DNA from: Nakamurella flavida
GTDB taxonomy: Bacteria > Actinomycetota > Actinomycetes > Mycobacteriales > Nakamurellaceae
Length of the DNA stretch: 64,000 nt
Direction of reading: 5' to 3'
Assembly (NCBI RefSeq): GCF_030811475.1
Contig: NZ_JAUSQV010000001.1
Location: forward strand, 496,001 to 560,000
Below the pieces are notes generated by a model that did no database searches, was not told the origin of the DNA, and saw only the letters and a list, made by a program, of their open reading frames with translations. This document shows, one piece after another, positions 40,952 through 49,317 of this stretch. A program made the translations under genes and the position numbers. Position 1 is the first letter of the stretch. Each line of letters begins with the position of its first letter.

Positions 40952-40960
40952 GCTGCGCGG

Positions 40961-40966
40961 TACGAT
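40961..40966 (+). promoter_or_regulatory. Candidate -10 box of secG
   Basis: TACGAT just after the tpiA stop matches an actinobacterial -10 element. No clear -35 is seen. A transcript from here would include the hairpin at 40999-41026. Confidence 0.4.
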
Positions 40967-40998
40967 CGGCGCGTTCCACCCCCATTTGATCCGTGTCC

Positions 40999-41026
40999 GC
41001 CGCCGCCCCGCTCCCGGGGCGGCGGC
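40999..41026 (+). terminator. 12-bp GC hairpin between tpiA and secG
   Basis: GCCGCCGCCCCG and CGGGGCGGCGGC pair around a 4-base loop, 24 bases before secG. It could end the glycolytic transcript or form part of the secG leader. Confidence 0.5.
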
Positions 41027-41049
41027 CGCACGCAGAGTGCAAGGCAGTC

Positions 41050-41289
41050 ATGAAACTGTTCCTGGAGATCCTGCTCGTCATCACCAGCCTCGCCATGATG
41101 GCCTTGATCCTGCTGCACCGGGCCAAGGGCGGCGGGCTGTCGTCGCTGTTCGGTGGCAGCATGCAGTCGTCGCTGTCCGGGTCGTCGGTGGTCGAGAAGA
41201 ACCTCGACCGACTGACCCTGTTCATCGCCGGGGTGTGGACCGTCTGCATCATCGGGATCGGCCTGCTGCTCAAGGTCGGGGCCTCCTGA
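41050..41289 (+). CDS. secG: Protein translocase subunit SecG
   Basis: A 79-aa membrane protein with two TM helices (about 4-22 and 53-75) and the conserved loop LLHRAKGGGLSSLFGGS. It assists SecYEG export. ATG 41050 is chosen since the extended frame upstream is non-conserved. Confidence 0.93.
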   Translation: MKLFLEILLVITSLAMMALILLHRAKGGGLSSLFGGSMQSSLSGSSVVEKNLDRLTLFIAGVWTVCIIGIGLLLKVGAS

Positions 41290-41360
41290 CCGTCCGACGC
41301 CGGTCGCGGCACGTGCACGGAGCCCCGGGACGTCCCGGAGCCTGAACCGAGGGGTCAGAC

Positions 41361-41708
41361 ATGGCGGGTGGCAGTCCCATCAGGGGATCCAGGATCGGTG
41401 CCGGGCGGATGGGTGAGGCCGACCGCGGCGAGTCCGCGCCCCGTCAACGCATGATGTTCTTCTGCGCCAACGGCCACGCCACGCGGTTGGCCTTCTCGAT
41501 GGACGCCGAGATCCCGCAGACCTGGGACTGCCCGCGCTGTGGGTTGCCGGCCGGCCAGGATCAGCAGGCGCCGCCGCCCGCCCTCCGCAACGAGCCGTAC
41601 AAGTCGCACCTGGCGTACGTCAAGGAACGGCGGACCGACGCCGATGGCGAGGCCCTGCTGGCCGAGGCCCTGGCCAAGGTCGCCGATCGCCGCACACCCC
41701 TCGGCTGA
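41361..41708 (+). CDS. rbpA: RNA polymerase-binding protein RbpA
   Basis: A 115-aa actinobacterial transcription factor that binds the principal sigma factor and stabilises open complexes. The N-terminal tail GSPIRGSRIGAG, the core FFCANGHATRLAFS and the zinc-type WDCPRCGLPAG are present. The C-terminal sigma-interaction helix region is RNEPYKSHLAYVKERRTDAD. A GAGGGG site precedes ATG 41361. Convergent with the acetyltransferase gene, 18 bases apart. Confidence 0.95.
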   Translation: MAGGSPIRGSRIGAGRMGEADRGESAPRQRMMFFCANGHATRLAFSMDAEIPQTWDCPRCGLPAGQDQQAPPPALRNEPYKSHLAYVKERRTDADGEALLAEALAKVADRRTPLG

Positions 41709-41726
41709 TCCGCAGGGCGCACCCCG

Positions 41727-42299
41727 TCAGAGGTGCTTGATCATCCTGGTGTTGCCCAGGGTGTTCGGCTTCACGTAGGGCAGATCGAGGAACTCGGCCA
41801 CGCCCGCGTCGTAGGAGCTGCGCAGCTCGGCGAACGCCTCCTGGGAGAGGTCGAGCTCGCCGATCGGGGCGAACCCGAGCGAGGCGAAGAAGTCCACCTC
41901 GAACGTCAGGACGAACAGCCGGGTCAACCCGAGGCGACGGGCCTCGACGAACAGTTCCTCGCACACCGCCCGACCCACCCCGCGCCCCCGCGCCCGGGGG
42001 TGGGTGGCGATCGTGCGGAGCTCGCCGAGGTCCTCCCACAGCACGTGCAGCGCTCCACAGCCGACGGCCGGAGCCGGGTCGGATCCCGGGTGCCCGTGCC
42101 GCTCGTCGCGGGCCACCCAGAACTCGGTGACGTCCTCGAACAGGTTGGCCAGACTCTTGCGGAGCAGGATCGGCCCTGCGTAGAAGTCCACCAATTCCTT
42201 GATCGCCCGGACGTCGCTCGCACGGGCCCGCTCGACCGACACGCCGGCGCCGGTGGGGGCGGGGGAGTGCGAGGGGGCGGGGTGCGCGACGTCGTTCAC
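41727..42299 (-). CDS. argA: N-acetylglutamate synthase-type acetyltransferase (ArgA, Rv2747 type)
   Basis: A 190-aa GNAT protein. ERARASDVRAIKELVDFYA at the start and the acetyl-CoA loop RARGRGVGRAVCEEL are clear, with FVLTFEVDFFASLGF and a C-terminal LPYVKPNTLGNTRMIKHL typical of single-domain ArgA enzymes that acetylate glutamate for arginine synthesis. The position next to pgsA-cinA-clgR matches the Rv2747 neighbourhood. GTG 42299 is chosen because TAGGGT lies seven bases upstream. Confidence 0.85.
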   Translation of the reverse strand: MNDVAHPAPSHSPAPTGAGVSVERARASDVRAIKELVDFYAGPILLRKSLANLFEDVTEFWVARDERHGHPGSDPAPAVGCGALHVLWEDLGELRTIATHPRARGRGVGRAVCEELFVEARRLGLTRLFVLTFEVDFFASLGFAPIGELDLSQEAFAELRSSYDAGVAEFLDLPYVKPNTLGNTRMIKHL

Positions 42300-42306
42300 G
42301 CCGACC

Positions 42307-42312
42307 ACCCTA
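42307..42312 (-). promoter_or_regulatory. Leaderless -10 box TAGGGT of argA
   Basis: TAGGGT on the minus strand is followed by GGTCGGC and GTG 42299. Confidence 0.5.
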
Positions 42313-42414
42313 GGGGCGGATCGGGACCCGTCCCGCACGGGGCCGGCGCGGCCCGGGGGGCGCGATCACGTCACCCCGGGGCCGTGGAGGTCCGTCGGGC
42401 GCGGCGGCGGCGAC

Positions 42415-42420
42415 TAGGGT
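42415..42420 (+). promoter_or_regulatory. Leaderless -10 box TAGGGT of rimO
   Basis: TAGGGT is followed by GATCGG and GTG 42427, with no ribosome site. Confidence 0.55.
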
Positions 42421-42426
42421 GATCGG

Positions 42427-43896
42427 GTGTCCACAGCCCCTCCGTCGACCGGTCGCCGGGTCAGCATCGTGTCCCTGGGTTGTGCGCGCAACGAGGTCGA
42501 CTCCTCCGAGATCGCCGGACGGCTCGACGCCGGCGGCTGGTCCTTAGTAGCGGAAGGCGCCGAGGCCGATGTCATGGTCGTCAACACCTGCGCCTTCGTG
42601 GCCAGTGCCAAGAAGGACTCGATCGACACCCTGCTGGCCGCGGCCGACACCGGCGCCAAGGTCGTGGCCGTCGGCTGCCTGGCCGAGCGGTACGGGCAGG
42701 AGCTGGCCGCGGCGCTGCCCGAGGCCGACGCCGTGCTCGGTTTCGACAGCTACCCCGATCTGGCCAACCTGCTGGGCGACGTCCTGGACGGGCACGCCCC
42801 GCCGTCGCACGTCCCCAGCGACCGGCGGACCCGACTGCCGTTGACCCCGGTCTCCCGTCCGGCCGCGGCCGCGGCGGTGTCCCTGCCCGGCCACGCTCCG
42901 GCCTCGGGCCCGACACTGGTGCGGACCCTGCTGCGGTCCGGGCCGATCGCGCCGGTCAAGATCGCCTCCGGGTGCGACCGGCGCTGCACGTTCTGCGCGA
43001 TCCCGTCGTTCCGCGGGGCCTTCGTGTCCCGCCCGGCGGGGGAGGTCGTGGACGAGGCGCACTGGCTGGCCGGCCAGGGGGTCCGGGAGATCGTCCTGGT
43101 GAGCGAGAACTCCACGTCGTACGGCAAGGACCTCGCCGGTGAGCGGCCGCTCGAGGAGTTGCTGACCGCTCTGGACGCGGTGCCCGGCATCGATCGCGTC
43201 CGGCTCTCCTACCTGCAGCCCGCCGAGACCCGGCCCTGGCTCATCGAGGCCATCGCGCAGTTGCCGTCGGTGGCCGACTACTACGACATGTCGTTCCAGC
43301 ACGCCAGCGCGGCGACGCTGCGGCGCATGCGGCGGTTCGGTTCGCCCGATTCCTTCCTCGGGTTGGTCGAGCAGATCCGGGCGGCCGCGCCCGAGGCGGG
43401 AATCCGGTCCAACGTCATCGTCGGGTTTCCCGGGGAGACCGAGGAGGAGCTGGCCGATCTCGAGCGGTTCCTCATCGCCGCCCGCCTGGACACCGTCGGG
43501 GTCTTCGGTTACTCCGACGAGGACGGGACCGCGGCCATGGACCTGCCCGACCACCTGCCGGAGGAGGTCGTCGCCGAACGCGTCGAGCGGATCACCTCGC
43601 TGGTGGAGGAACTCACCGCGCAGCGCGCCGAGGACCGCATCGGCACCGTGGTCGAGGTGCTGGTGGACGAACAGGATCCGCTGGACGCCGCTCCGGGCGA
43701 GCTGATCGGCCGCGCCGCCCATCAGGCGCCGGAGGTGGACGGCAGTACGACGCTGTTGCTGCCGGCGGGTCTGTCCCCGGAGGACGAGAGCCTGCGCCCG
43801 GGCCGGATCGTCCGCGCCCGGGTGGTCGCCTCGGACGGGGTCGACCTGCGCGCCGTTCCCCTCGCCCATGGGCCCGACGGAGTGCGTCTGCCGTGA
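42427..43896 (+). CDS. rimO: Ribosomal protein S12 methylthiotransferase RimO
   Basis: A 489-aa radical-SAM enzyme adding a methylthio group to an Asp of S12. The N-terminal UPF0004 domain begins [19 protein letters not shown], the radical-SAM cluster is CDRRCTFC (about 183-190), and a TRAM domain is C-terminal. An about 50-residue low-complexity insertion lies before the radical-SAM domain. Codon 40 is the rare Leu codon TTA (42544-42546). Coupled to pgsA by GTGA. Confidence 0.94.
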   Translation: MSTAPPSTGRRVSIVSLGCARNEVDSSEIAGRLDAGGWSLVAEGAEADVMVVNTCAFVASAKKDSIDTLLAAADTGAKVVAVGCLAERYGQELAAALPEADAVLGFDSYPDLANLLGDVLDGHAPPSHVPSDRRTRLPLTPVSRPAAAAAVSLPGHAPASGPTLVRTLLRSGPIAPVKIASGCDRRCTFCAIPSFRGAFVSRPAGEVVDEAHWLAGQGVREIVLVSENSTSYGKDLAGERPLEELLTALDAVPGIDRVRLSYLQPAETRPWLIEAIAQLPSVADYYDMSFQHASAATLRRMRRFGSPDSFLGLVEQIRAAAPEAGIRSNVIVGFPGETEEELADLERFLIAARLDTVGVFGYSDEDGTAAMDLPDHLPEEVVAERVERITSLVEELTAQRAEDRIGTVVEVLVDEQDPLDAAPGELIGRAAHQAPEVDGSTTLLLPAGLSPEDESLRPGRIVRARVVASDGVDLRAVPLAHGPDGVRLP

Positions 43897-44498
43897 GCAC
43901 GCCGCAGCCCGTCCCCCTGGTGAACCTGCCCAATGCGCTGACCGTGTTGCGGCTGGTCCTGGTGCCGGTCTTCCTGCTGGCCCTGTTCGCCGGCGGCGGG
44001 CACGACACCACCTGGCGCTGGGTGGCCTTCCTCATCTTCGCGCTGGCCGCGATCACCGACCGGTTCGACGGTCACATCGCCCGCAAGCGCGGGCAGGTCA
44101 CCGACTTCGGCCGCATCGCCGACCCCATCGCCGACAAGGCACTCACCGGCTCGGCGTTGGTGGCCCTGTCCATGGTCTCCGACCTGGCCTGGTGGGTGAC
44201 CGTCGTGGTGCTGATCCGGGAGATCGGCATCACCCTGCTGCGATTCGCGGTGATCCGTTACGGCGTCATCTCGGCCAGCCCGGGCGGCAAGGCCAAGACC
44301 CTGGCGCAGGTGTTCGCCATCGGGCTCTACATCATGCCGCTGCCCGACGTCTTCGACTGGCTGCGCTGGCTCACCATGGGTATTGCCGTGGCGCTGACCG
44401 TGATCACCGGGATCGACTACCTGATCCGCGCCGCCGGCGTCGTCGCCCGTGGGCGGATCGCCGCCGCCGTCCGTCGCGGGCCCACCAGCCGGTCATGA
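43893..44498 (+). CDS. pgsA: CDP-diacylglycerol:glycerol-3-phosphate phosphatidyltransferase PgsA
   Basis: A 201-aa membrane enzyme of the CDP-alcohol phosphotransferase family making phosphatidylglycerol phosphate. The signature [12 protein letters not shown], continued by [12 protein letters not shown], is complete. About five TM helices. GTG overlaps the rimO stop, and cinA starts in its stop (ATGA). Its product phosphatidylglycerol is the usual lipid acceptor of MprF-type enzymes such as the one at 55936-58122. Confidence 0.93.
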   Translation: MSTPQPVPLVNLPNALTVLRLVLVPVFLLALFAGGGHDTTWRWVAFLIFALAAITDRFDGHIARKRGQVTDFGRIADPIADKALTGSALVALSMVSDLAWWVTVVVLIREIGITLLRFAVIRYGVISASPGGKAKTLAQVFAIGLYIMPLPDVFDWLRWLTMGIAVALTVITGIDYLIRAAGVVARGRIAAAVRRGPTSRS

Positions 44499-45022
44499 CC
44501 CTGGCCGACGCGCTCGGTCTGGACGCGGACCTGTTGCCGACCGTGGTGTCGGCGCTGCGCGACCGGGGTTGGACCGTGGCCACCGCCGAGTCGCTGACCG
44601 CCGGTCTGCTCACCGCCGCGCTGACCGAGGTGCCGGGGTCCAGCACGGTGGTCCGGGGTGGCCTGGTCGTCTACTCGACGGACCTCAAGCACACGCTCGC
44701 CGGGGTGGACACCGACCTCCTCGCCCGCCGGGGTCCGGTGGATCGGGAGGTGGCCGAGGCCCTCGCCCGAGGAGCCGCCGCCCGGTGCGGCGCCGATGTC
44801 GGGGTCGGCCTGACCGGTGTGGCCGGACCGGATCCGCAGGACGGGCATCCTGTCGGAACCTGGTTCGCCGCGGTGGTGGGACCGGGCGGCCTGCTGCGCG
44901 AGGCCCGTGGACCGGGGACCGGCGGGACCCGGCACGAGGTGCGTGCGGCCGTCGTCCGGGCCGGTCTGCAGCTGCTGCGGGATGCGGCCGCCGCCGCGGA
45001 CCCGGATTCGGCACACGACTGA
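44495..45022 (+). CDS. cinA: CinA C-terminal-domain protein (nicotinamide-nucleotide amidase type)
   Basis: A 175-aa stand-alone CinA C-terminal domain (PncC type), which deamidates NMN. ATAESLTAGLLTAALTEVPG, GGLVVYSTDLKH and VGLTGVAGPDPQDGHPVGT are the family motifs. The N-terminal MoaB-like domain of full CinA is absent. ATG overlaps the pgsA stop. Confidence 0.9.
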   Translation: MTLADALGLDADLLPTVVSALRDRGWTVATAESLTAGLLTAALTEVPGSSTVVRGGLVVYSTDLKHTLAGVDTDLLARRGPVDREVAEALARGAAARCGADVGVGLTGVAGPDPQDGHPVGTWFAAVVGPGGLLREARGPGTGGTRHEVRAAVVRAGLQLLRDAAAAADPDSAHD

Positions 45023-45044
45023 CCGCCCTGACCCGCCGGCGGTC
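45021..45044 (+). terminator. Weak hairpin at the end of cinA
   Basis: GACCGCC and GGCGGTC form a 7-bp stem with a 10-base loop starting at the cinA stop. Evidence is modest. Confidence 0.3.
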
Positions 45045-45443
45045 CGTCCAGGTCGCGGGAAGCCCCGTCACCCACCACCCGTCCGAGTGATCGTGCCGGA
45101 CAGGGCCTTCCGGACCGTCCTGACACGGTCCCGTAACCCGGCCATCACGAGCCGGGTGGAACATTGCCGGACAGGAACACGTTGTGCCTTGTGATGAGAA
45201 CTCGCACCACATCCGCGGGGGTCCGCTCCCGCCCGACGGCGCCCGACGGCGTCGTCACCGCAGTCGTCCGACCCCGTCCCGCTGCTCCGTCCGACCCGAC
45301 ACCGCCGCCCCGAGGCGTCCTGTCGGGATACGCCGGTAGCGTGATGGGGAACAGTGCAGGGAAGAGCCGGTCGTCCGACACAGACCGCGACGCGGTGGCC
45401 CAGGCCGCCGTGGCCACGGTCGGCACGAGGGAGGAGGTGCGAC
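45023..45443. other. 421-bp intergenic region upstream of clgR
   Basis: No supported gene is seen between cinA and clgR. The right half holds the clgR promoter with a ClgR-box-like motif at 45331-45342 and a roughly 100-base leader. The left half holds only the weak cinA hairpin. Confidence 0.5.
45331..45342 (+). promoter_or_regulatory. ClgR-box-like motif overlapping the clgR -10 box
   Basis: CGC-CGGTA-GCG (45331-45341) matches the CGC-N5-GCG core I recall for ClgR sites, and TAGCGT (45337-45342) is a good -10 box within it. This suggests autoregulation of clgR; no -35 was found. Confidence 0.45.
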
Positions 45444-45806
45444 GTGCTACTGCGTAATGCTCTGGGTGAGACCCTGCGGGAAGCCCGCACGCAACAGAAC
45501 CGCACCCTGCGGGACGTCTCCACAGCGGCGAACGTTTCGCTCGGGTACCTCTCCGAGGTGGAACGCGGCCGCAAGGAGGCCTCCAGCGAGCTGCTGGCCT
45601 CGATCTGCGACGCGCTCGACCTCCAGCTCGCCGAGGTGCTCGACACGGTGAGTCGCACCATCCGGACCGAGATGGCCGCCGCATCGGCGAAGTCCGCCGT
45701 CACCGCCAACTCCAGCAAGCTCGGCCTCGACCCGGCCCGGCGCCTGGATCCGGCCCTGCGCATCGTCATGCCCTACAACGGTCGGCCAAGCACCCCGGTC
45801 GGCTGA
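45444..45806 (+). CDS. clgR: XRE-family regulator ClgR
   Basis: A 120-aa Cro/C1-type regulator of clp protease and chaperone genes. The helix-turn-helix is RTLRDVSTAANVSLGYLSEV followed by ERGRKEASSELLASI, nearly canonical for ClgR. GTG 45444 has GGAGGAGG six bases upstream. The position after pgsA and cinA is the conserved actinobacterial order. A terminator hairpin follows. Confidence 0.92.
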   Translation: MLLRNALGETLREARTQQNRTLRDVSTAANVSLGYLSEVERGRKEASSELLASICDALDLQLAEVLDTVSRTIRTEMAAASAKSAVTANSSKLGLDPARRLDPALRIVMPYNGRPSTPVG

Positions 45807-45812
45807 CCGGAC

Positions 45813-45835
45813 GCGGCCCCGGTCCCCGGGGCCGC
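45813..45835 (+). terminator. Hairpin terminator after clgR
   Basis: GCGGCCCCGG and CCGGGGCCGC form a 10-bp stem with a 3-base loop, seven bases past the clgR stop. Confidence 0.6.
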
Positions 45836-45893
45836 CGGCTGTGGGAGGGTGGTCCTCCGGGGGTCGACCTCCGGGGGAAAGAGGTACGCCCTC

Positions 45894-47093
45894 ATGGCGT
45901 TGCACGACGAAGCTCGCGAGCTGACCGCTGACCTGAGCGCTCTGCGGCGCGCCCTGCACGCGGTTCCCGAGGTCGGACTCGACCTCCCGGTGACCCAGCA
46001 GGTGATCCTGGACGCGCTGAGCGGGCTCGACCTGGAGATCAGCACCGGGACCGACACGACCTCCGTCACCGCGGTCCTGCGCGGTACCGGCGACGGCCCG
46101 GTCGTCCTGCTCCGCGGCGACATGGATGCGCTGCCCGTCACCGAGCTCACCGGGGAGTCGTTCGCCCCCGCCGCCGACTCCCCGCACCACGGATCGATGC
46201 ACGCCTGCGGCCACGACCTGCACATGGCCGGTCTGGTCGGCGCGGCCCGACTGCTGGCCGCCCGCCGGGCCGAGCTCACCGGTGACGTCGTCTTCATGTT
46301 CCAGCCCGGCGAGGAGGGCTTCGACGGCGCCTCGGTCATGCTGGCCGAGGGCGTACTGCAGGCCGCCGGTCGCCCGGTGGACGCGGCCTACGGCCTGCAC
46401 GTCTTCTCCGGCTACTTCCCCAACGGGCAGATCACGGCCCGCCCGGGTCCGCTGATGGCCTCGTCGGCCGGCCTGCACGTCCGGGTGGTCGGCGCCGGCG
46501 GCCACGGTTCCGCGCCGCACATGAGCAAGGACCCGATCCCGGCGGCGGCGGAGATGGTGCTCGCCCTGCAGACCATGGTCACCCGGCGGTTCAGCGTCTT
46601 CGACCCGGTGGTCATCACGGTCGGGTCGTTCCACGCCGGGACGAAGCGGAACGTGATCCCGGACGAGGCCGTCTTCGACGCCACCGTCCGCACCTTCGAC
46701 TCCGCGACCGCCGAGCGCGTCGCCGCCGAGGCCGTCGCCCTGTGCGAGGGCATCGCCCGGGCCCACGGACTGGTCGCCCACGCCGAGTTCCAGGGCGAGT
46801 ACCCGGTGACGGTCAACGACGACGCCGAGTACGCGTTCGCGGCCGAGACGGCCCGCGCGGTGTTCGGCGACGACCGGTTCGCCGAGTTGCCCTTCCCGCT
46901 CACCGGGTCCGAGGACTTCTCCCGGGTGCTGGCCGAGGTCCCGGGGGCCTACCTGTTCCTGGGGGCCGGGACGAAGCCGCTCGGCGAGGCGGCCAGCAAC
47001 CATTCGCCGCTGGCCTCGTTCGACGATGCCGTGCTGCCCGACGCGGCCGCCCTGCTGGCCGAGCTGGCCGTGCGCCGGATGGCTCGCGGCTGA
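45894..47093 (+). CDS. M20D-family amidohydrolase (hippurate/IAA-conjugate hydrolase type)
   Basis: A 399-aa metal-dependent amidohydrolase. RGDMDALPV, MHACGHDLHMAGLVG (Cys/His metal ligands) and FQPGEEGFDGA (catalytic Glu-Glu) are diagnostic, with the lid domain about 180-290 and a final metal His in ASNHSPLASF. It cleaves N-acyl amino acids. ATG 45894 has GAGG nine bases upstream; a longer start at 45849 is less likely. Confidence 0.87.
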   Translation: MALHDEARELTADLSALRRALHAVPEVGLDLPVTQQVILDALSGLDLEISTGTDTTSVTAVLRGTGDGPVVLLRGDMDALPVTELTGESFAPAADSPHHGSMHACGHDLHMAGLVGAARLLAARRAELTGDVVFMFQPGEEGFDGASVMLAEGVLQAAGRPVDAAYGLHVFSGYFPNGQITARPGPLMASSAGLHVRVVGAGGHGSAPHMSKDPIPAAAEMVLALQTMVTRRFSVFDPVVITVGSFHAGTKRNVIPDEAVFDATVRTFDSATAERVAAEAVALCEGIARAHGLVAHAEFQGEYPVTVNDDAEYAFAAETARAVFGDDRFAELPFPLTGSEDFSRVLAEVPGAYLFLGAGTKPLGEAASNHSPLASFDDAVLPDAAALLAELAVRRMARG

Positions 47094-47119
47094 GTCCGGG
47101 ACGGCTCGGCCGCATCCGG

Positions 47120-47965
47120 TCAGCGGCCGAGCCCACCCAGGATCTCCAGCGCCTCGTCCGCCCGGTCGGCGGGCACGAAGAGGTGGTCGTGGGTGTACCC
47201 GGCGACGACGTTGGCCGGGATGCCCCGGCCGGCCAGGGCGGTGGCGACGGCCGCGGTCAGCCCGACCGCGTCCAGCGCCGAATCCACCCCCAGTTCGATC
47301 CAGGCCAGCACCGGCTCGGCGGGGAAGCCGCCGGCCGCCGCCCCGTCCCGCGCCAGCACCAGGGTCAGGCCCTCGTCCTCGGTCACCGTGACGACGGGCG
47401 CGAGCCCGTCTGGGACCAGGGCCCCGGGGACGCGGCAGTACACGTACTCCCCGGCGCGGCGCCGGGGCCGCAGATCGGCCAGGAGGGCGTCGAGGTCCCG
47501 CACGGGTGTCCGCCGGTAGCTGACGAACCGGAAGCCCTCGCCGGGCTCGTCCCGGGTGACCTCCCACCGCGTCCGGTCGATGACCGGGAAGGTGGTGTCC
47601 CCGGCGACCTCCGCGTCCACGTGGGTGATCTCCAACCTGTCGGCGAGATCCAGGGTCTGCCGGTAGATCTCGCCGCCGCCGACCACCATGATCTCGCCGT
47701 CCCCGGCCAGCGCGATCGCCTCGGGCACCGAGGCGGCCGTCTGCACGCCGTCGACCGTCCAGTCGGCCTGCCGGGTGACCACCACGGTCTGCCGTCCCGG
47801 CAGGGGGCGGCCGATGGAGTCGTAGGTGCGGCGACCCATCACCATCGTGTGGCCCAGGGTCAGCGCCTTGAACCGGCGCAGGTCGGCCGGCAGCCGCCAC
47901 GGCAGCCCGCCGTCCGCGCCGATGACTCCGTTGGCGGCCACGGCCGCGACCAGGGTGATGCTCAT
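47120..47965 (-). CDS. dfrA: Dihydrofolate reductase fused to a C-terminal ACT domain
   Basis: A 281-aa protein. Residues 1-152 are a complete DHFR ([46 protein letters not shown]), reducing dihydrofolate with NADPH. A short linker leads to an ACT-type domain (about 172-281: [47 protein letters not shown]) of the COG3602 kind, usually a separate protein. The junction was checked base by base: no stop and no ribosome site before the internal GTG. The start ATGA overlaps the thyA stop. The ACT domain may sense a small ligand and tune the reductase. Confidence 0.88.
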   Translation of the reverse strand: MSITLVAAVAANGVIGADGGLPWRLPADLRRFKALTLGHTMVMGRRTYDSIGRPLPGRQTVVVTRQADWTVDGVQTAASVPEAIALAGDGEIMVVGGGEIYRQTLDLADRLEITHVDAEVAGDTTFPVIDRTRWEVTRDEPGEGFRFVSYRRTPVRDLDALLADLRPRRRAGEYVYCRVPGALVPDGLAPVVTVTEDEGLTLVLARDGAAAGGFPAEPVLAWIELGVDSALDAVGLTAAVATALAGRGIPANVVAGYTHDHLFVPADRADEALEILGGLGR

Positions 47966-48756
47966 ACCGCGATGGGGGCCTTGATGCCCGGGTGCGGGTC
48001 GTACCCCAGGACGGCGATGTGCTGCTGGTCGAAGGCGTCCAGTTCGGTGATGGTCGGATCCAGCTGCAGGGTCGGCAGGGGCCGAGGTTCCCGGGTCAGC
48101 TGCAGTCGGGCCTGGTCCAGGTGGTTGGAGTACAGGTGCGCGTCGCCCAGGGTGTGCACGAAGTCGCCCGGCTCCAGCCCGACGACCTGCGCGACCATCT
48201 GCGTGAGCAGGGCGTAGGAGGCAATGTTGAACGGCACCCCGAGGAACACGTCCGCCGACCGCTGGTAGAGCTGGCAGGACAGCTTCCCGTTCGCGACGTA
48301 GAACTGGAACATGGTGTGGCACGGCGGGAGGGCCATGTCGCCGACCTCGGCGACGTTCCACGCCGACACCAGGTGGCGTCGGGAGTCGGGGTTGGTCCGC
48401 AGCGAGGTCAGCACCTGCTGGATCTGGTCGATGTGTCCGCCGTCGGGGGTGGGCCAGGATCGCCACTGGTGCCCGTAGACGGGGCCGAGCTCGCCGTCCA
48501 CGTCGGCCCACTCGTCCCAGATGCTCACCCCGCGCTCCTGCAGCCATCGCACGTTCGTCGAGCCGCGCAGGAACCAGAGCAGTTCCACGACCACCGAACG
48601 GACGTGCACCTTCTTCGTGGTGACGAGTGGGAAACCCTCGGCCAGGTCGAAGCGCATCTGGTGTCCGAAGACGCTGCGGGTCCCGGTGCCGGTCCGATCG
48701 GACTTGTCCGTCCCGGTGGTGAGGATGCGGTCCAGGAGATCCAAGTACTGCTGCAT
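47962..48756 (-). CDS. thyA: Thymidylate synthase ThyA
   Basis: A 264-aa folate-dependent thymidylate synthase, complete. [22 protein letters not shown] (catalytic Cys) and [12 protein letters not shown] are present. It turns dUMP to dTMP and makes the dihydrofolate that the coupled DHFR recycles. ATG 48756 has TAGGCT six bases upstream, with the TAG shared with the stop codon of the preceding gene. Confidence 0.96.
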   Translation of the reverse strand: MQQYLDLLDRILTTGTDKSDRTGTGTRSVFGHQMRFDLAEGFPLVTTKKVHVRSVVVELLWFLRGSTNVRWLQERGVSIWDEWADVDGELGPVYGHQWRSWPTPDGGHIDQIQQVLTSLRTNPDSRRHLVSAWNVAEVGDMALPPCHTMFQFYVANGKLSCQLYQRSADVFLGVPFNIASYALLTQMVAQVVGLEPGDFVHTLGDAHLYSNHLDQARLQLTREPRPLPTLQLDPTITELDAFDQQHIAVLGYDPHPGIKAPIAV

Positions 48757-48762
48757 CGGCTC

Positions 48763-48768
48763 AGCCTA
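48763..48768 (-). promoter_or_regulatory. Leaderless -10 box TAGGCT of thyA, overlapping a stop codon
   Basis: TAGGCT is followed by GAGCCG and ATG 48756 on the minus strand. Its first three bases are the TAG stop of the acetyltransferase gene. Confidence 0.5.
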
Positions 48769-49317
48769 GGCGGGCGGCGGGCTGCCTTCCGTCAGATCGT
48801 CACGGCGCAGGCCGATCATCGCGTGGCCGTCGATCGGTGGGGTGTCGGGTCGGACGGCGCCGTCCGGCCGCCATCCGAACGCGGTGTAGAACGCCAGCGC
48901 CGGGGCGTTGAACCCCCACACCCACAGCCGGCCGGCGCGATGACCGGCCGCCGCCCAGGTCGACAGCGTCTCGGCCATCAGCAGCGAACCCGCCCCGGAA
49001 CGGGCGACCGTGGGGTCGACGTGCAGCTGATGCAGCTCGCGGGTGATCGCCGGGTCGGCCTCGGGGTGGTGGGGCGGCCCGGAGTGGGCCACGCCGATCA
49101 CCCGGCCCGCGCGTTCGGCGACCAGCACCAGCCGGCCGGGATCCGGCTGCAGGTGGGCGGGCCAGGCCGCCGCCGCCGCGGCGTTGCTGCGGTCGAGCGC
49201 CCCACTCCCCAGATGGCCGCGGTAGTAGCCGGTCCGTGCGGCCAGGTGCACCTCGACGATCCGACCGAGATCAGCCGGGCGGGCCGGCCGCACCGCGGTC
49301 CGGGCGTCGTCGGTCAC
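48766..49317 (-). CDS. GNAT-family N-acetyltransferase
   Basis: A 183-aa GNAT protein. VRPARPADLGRIVEVH begins the fold; LHQLHVDPTVARSGAGSLLM carries the acetyl-CoA loop, and LWVWGFNAPALAFYTAFGW the C-terminal motif. Substrate unknown. GTG 49317 overlaps the phosphatase stop (GTGA). Confidence 0.83.
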   Translation of the reverse strand: MTDDARTAVRPARPADLGRIVEVHLAARTGYYRGHLGSGALDRSNAAAAAAWPAHLQPDPGRLVLVAERAGRVIGVAHSGPPHHPEADPAITRELHQLHVDPTVARSGAGSLLMAETLSTWAAAGHRAGRLWVWGFNAPALAFYTAFGWRPDGAVRPDTPPIDGHAMIGLRRDDLTEGSPPPA

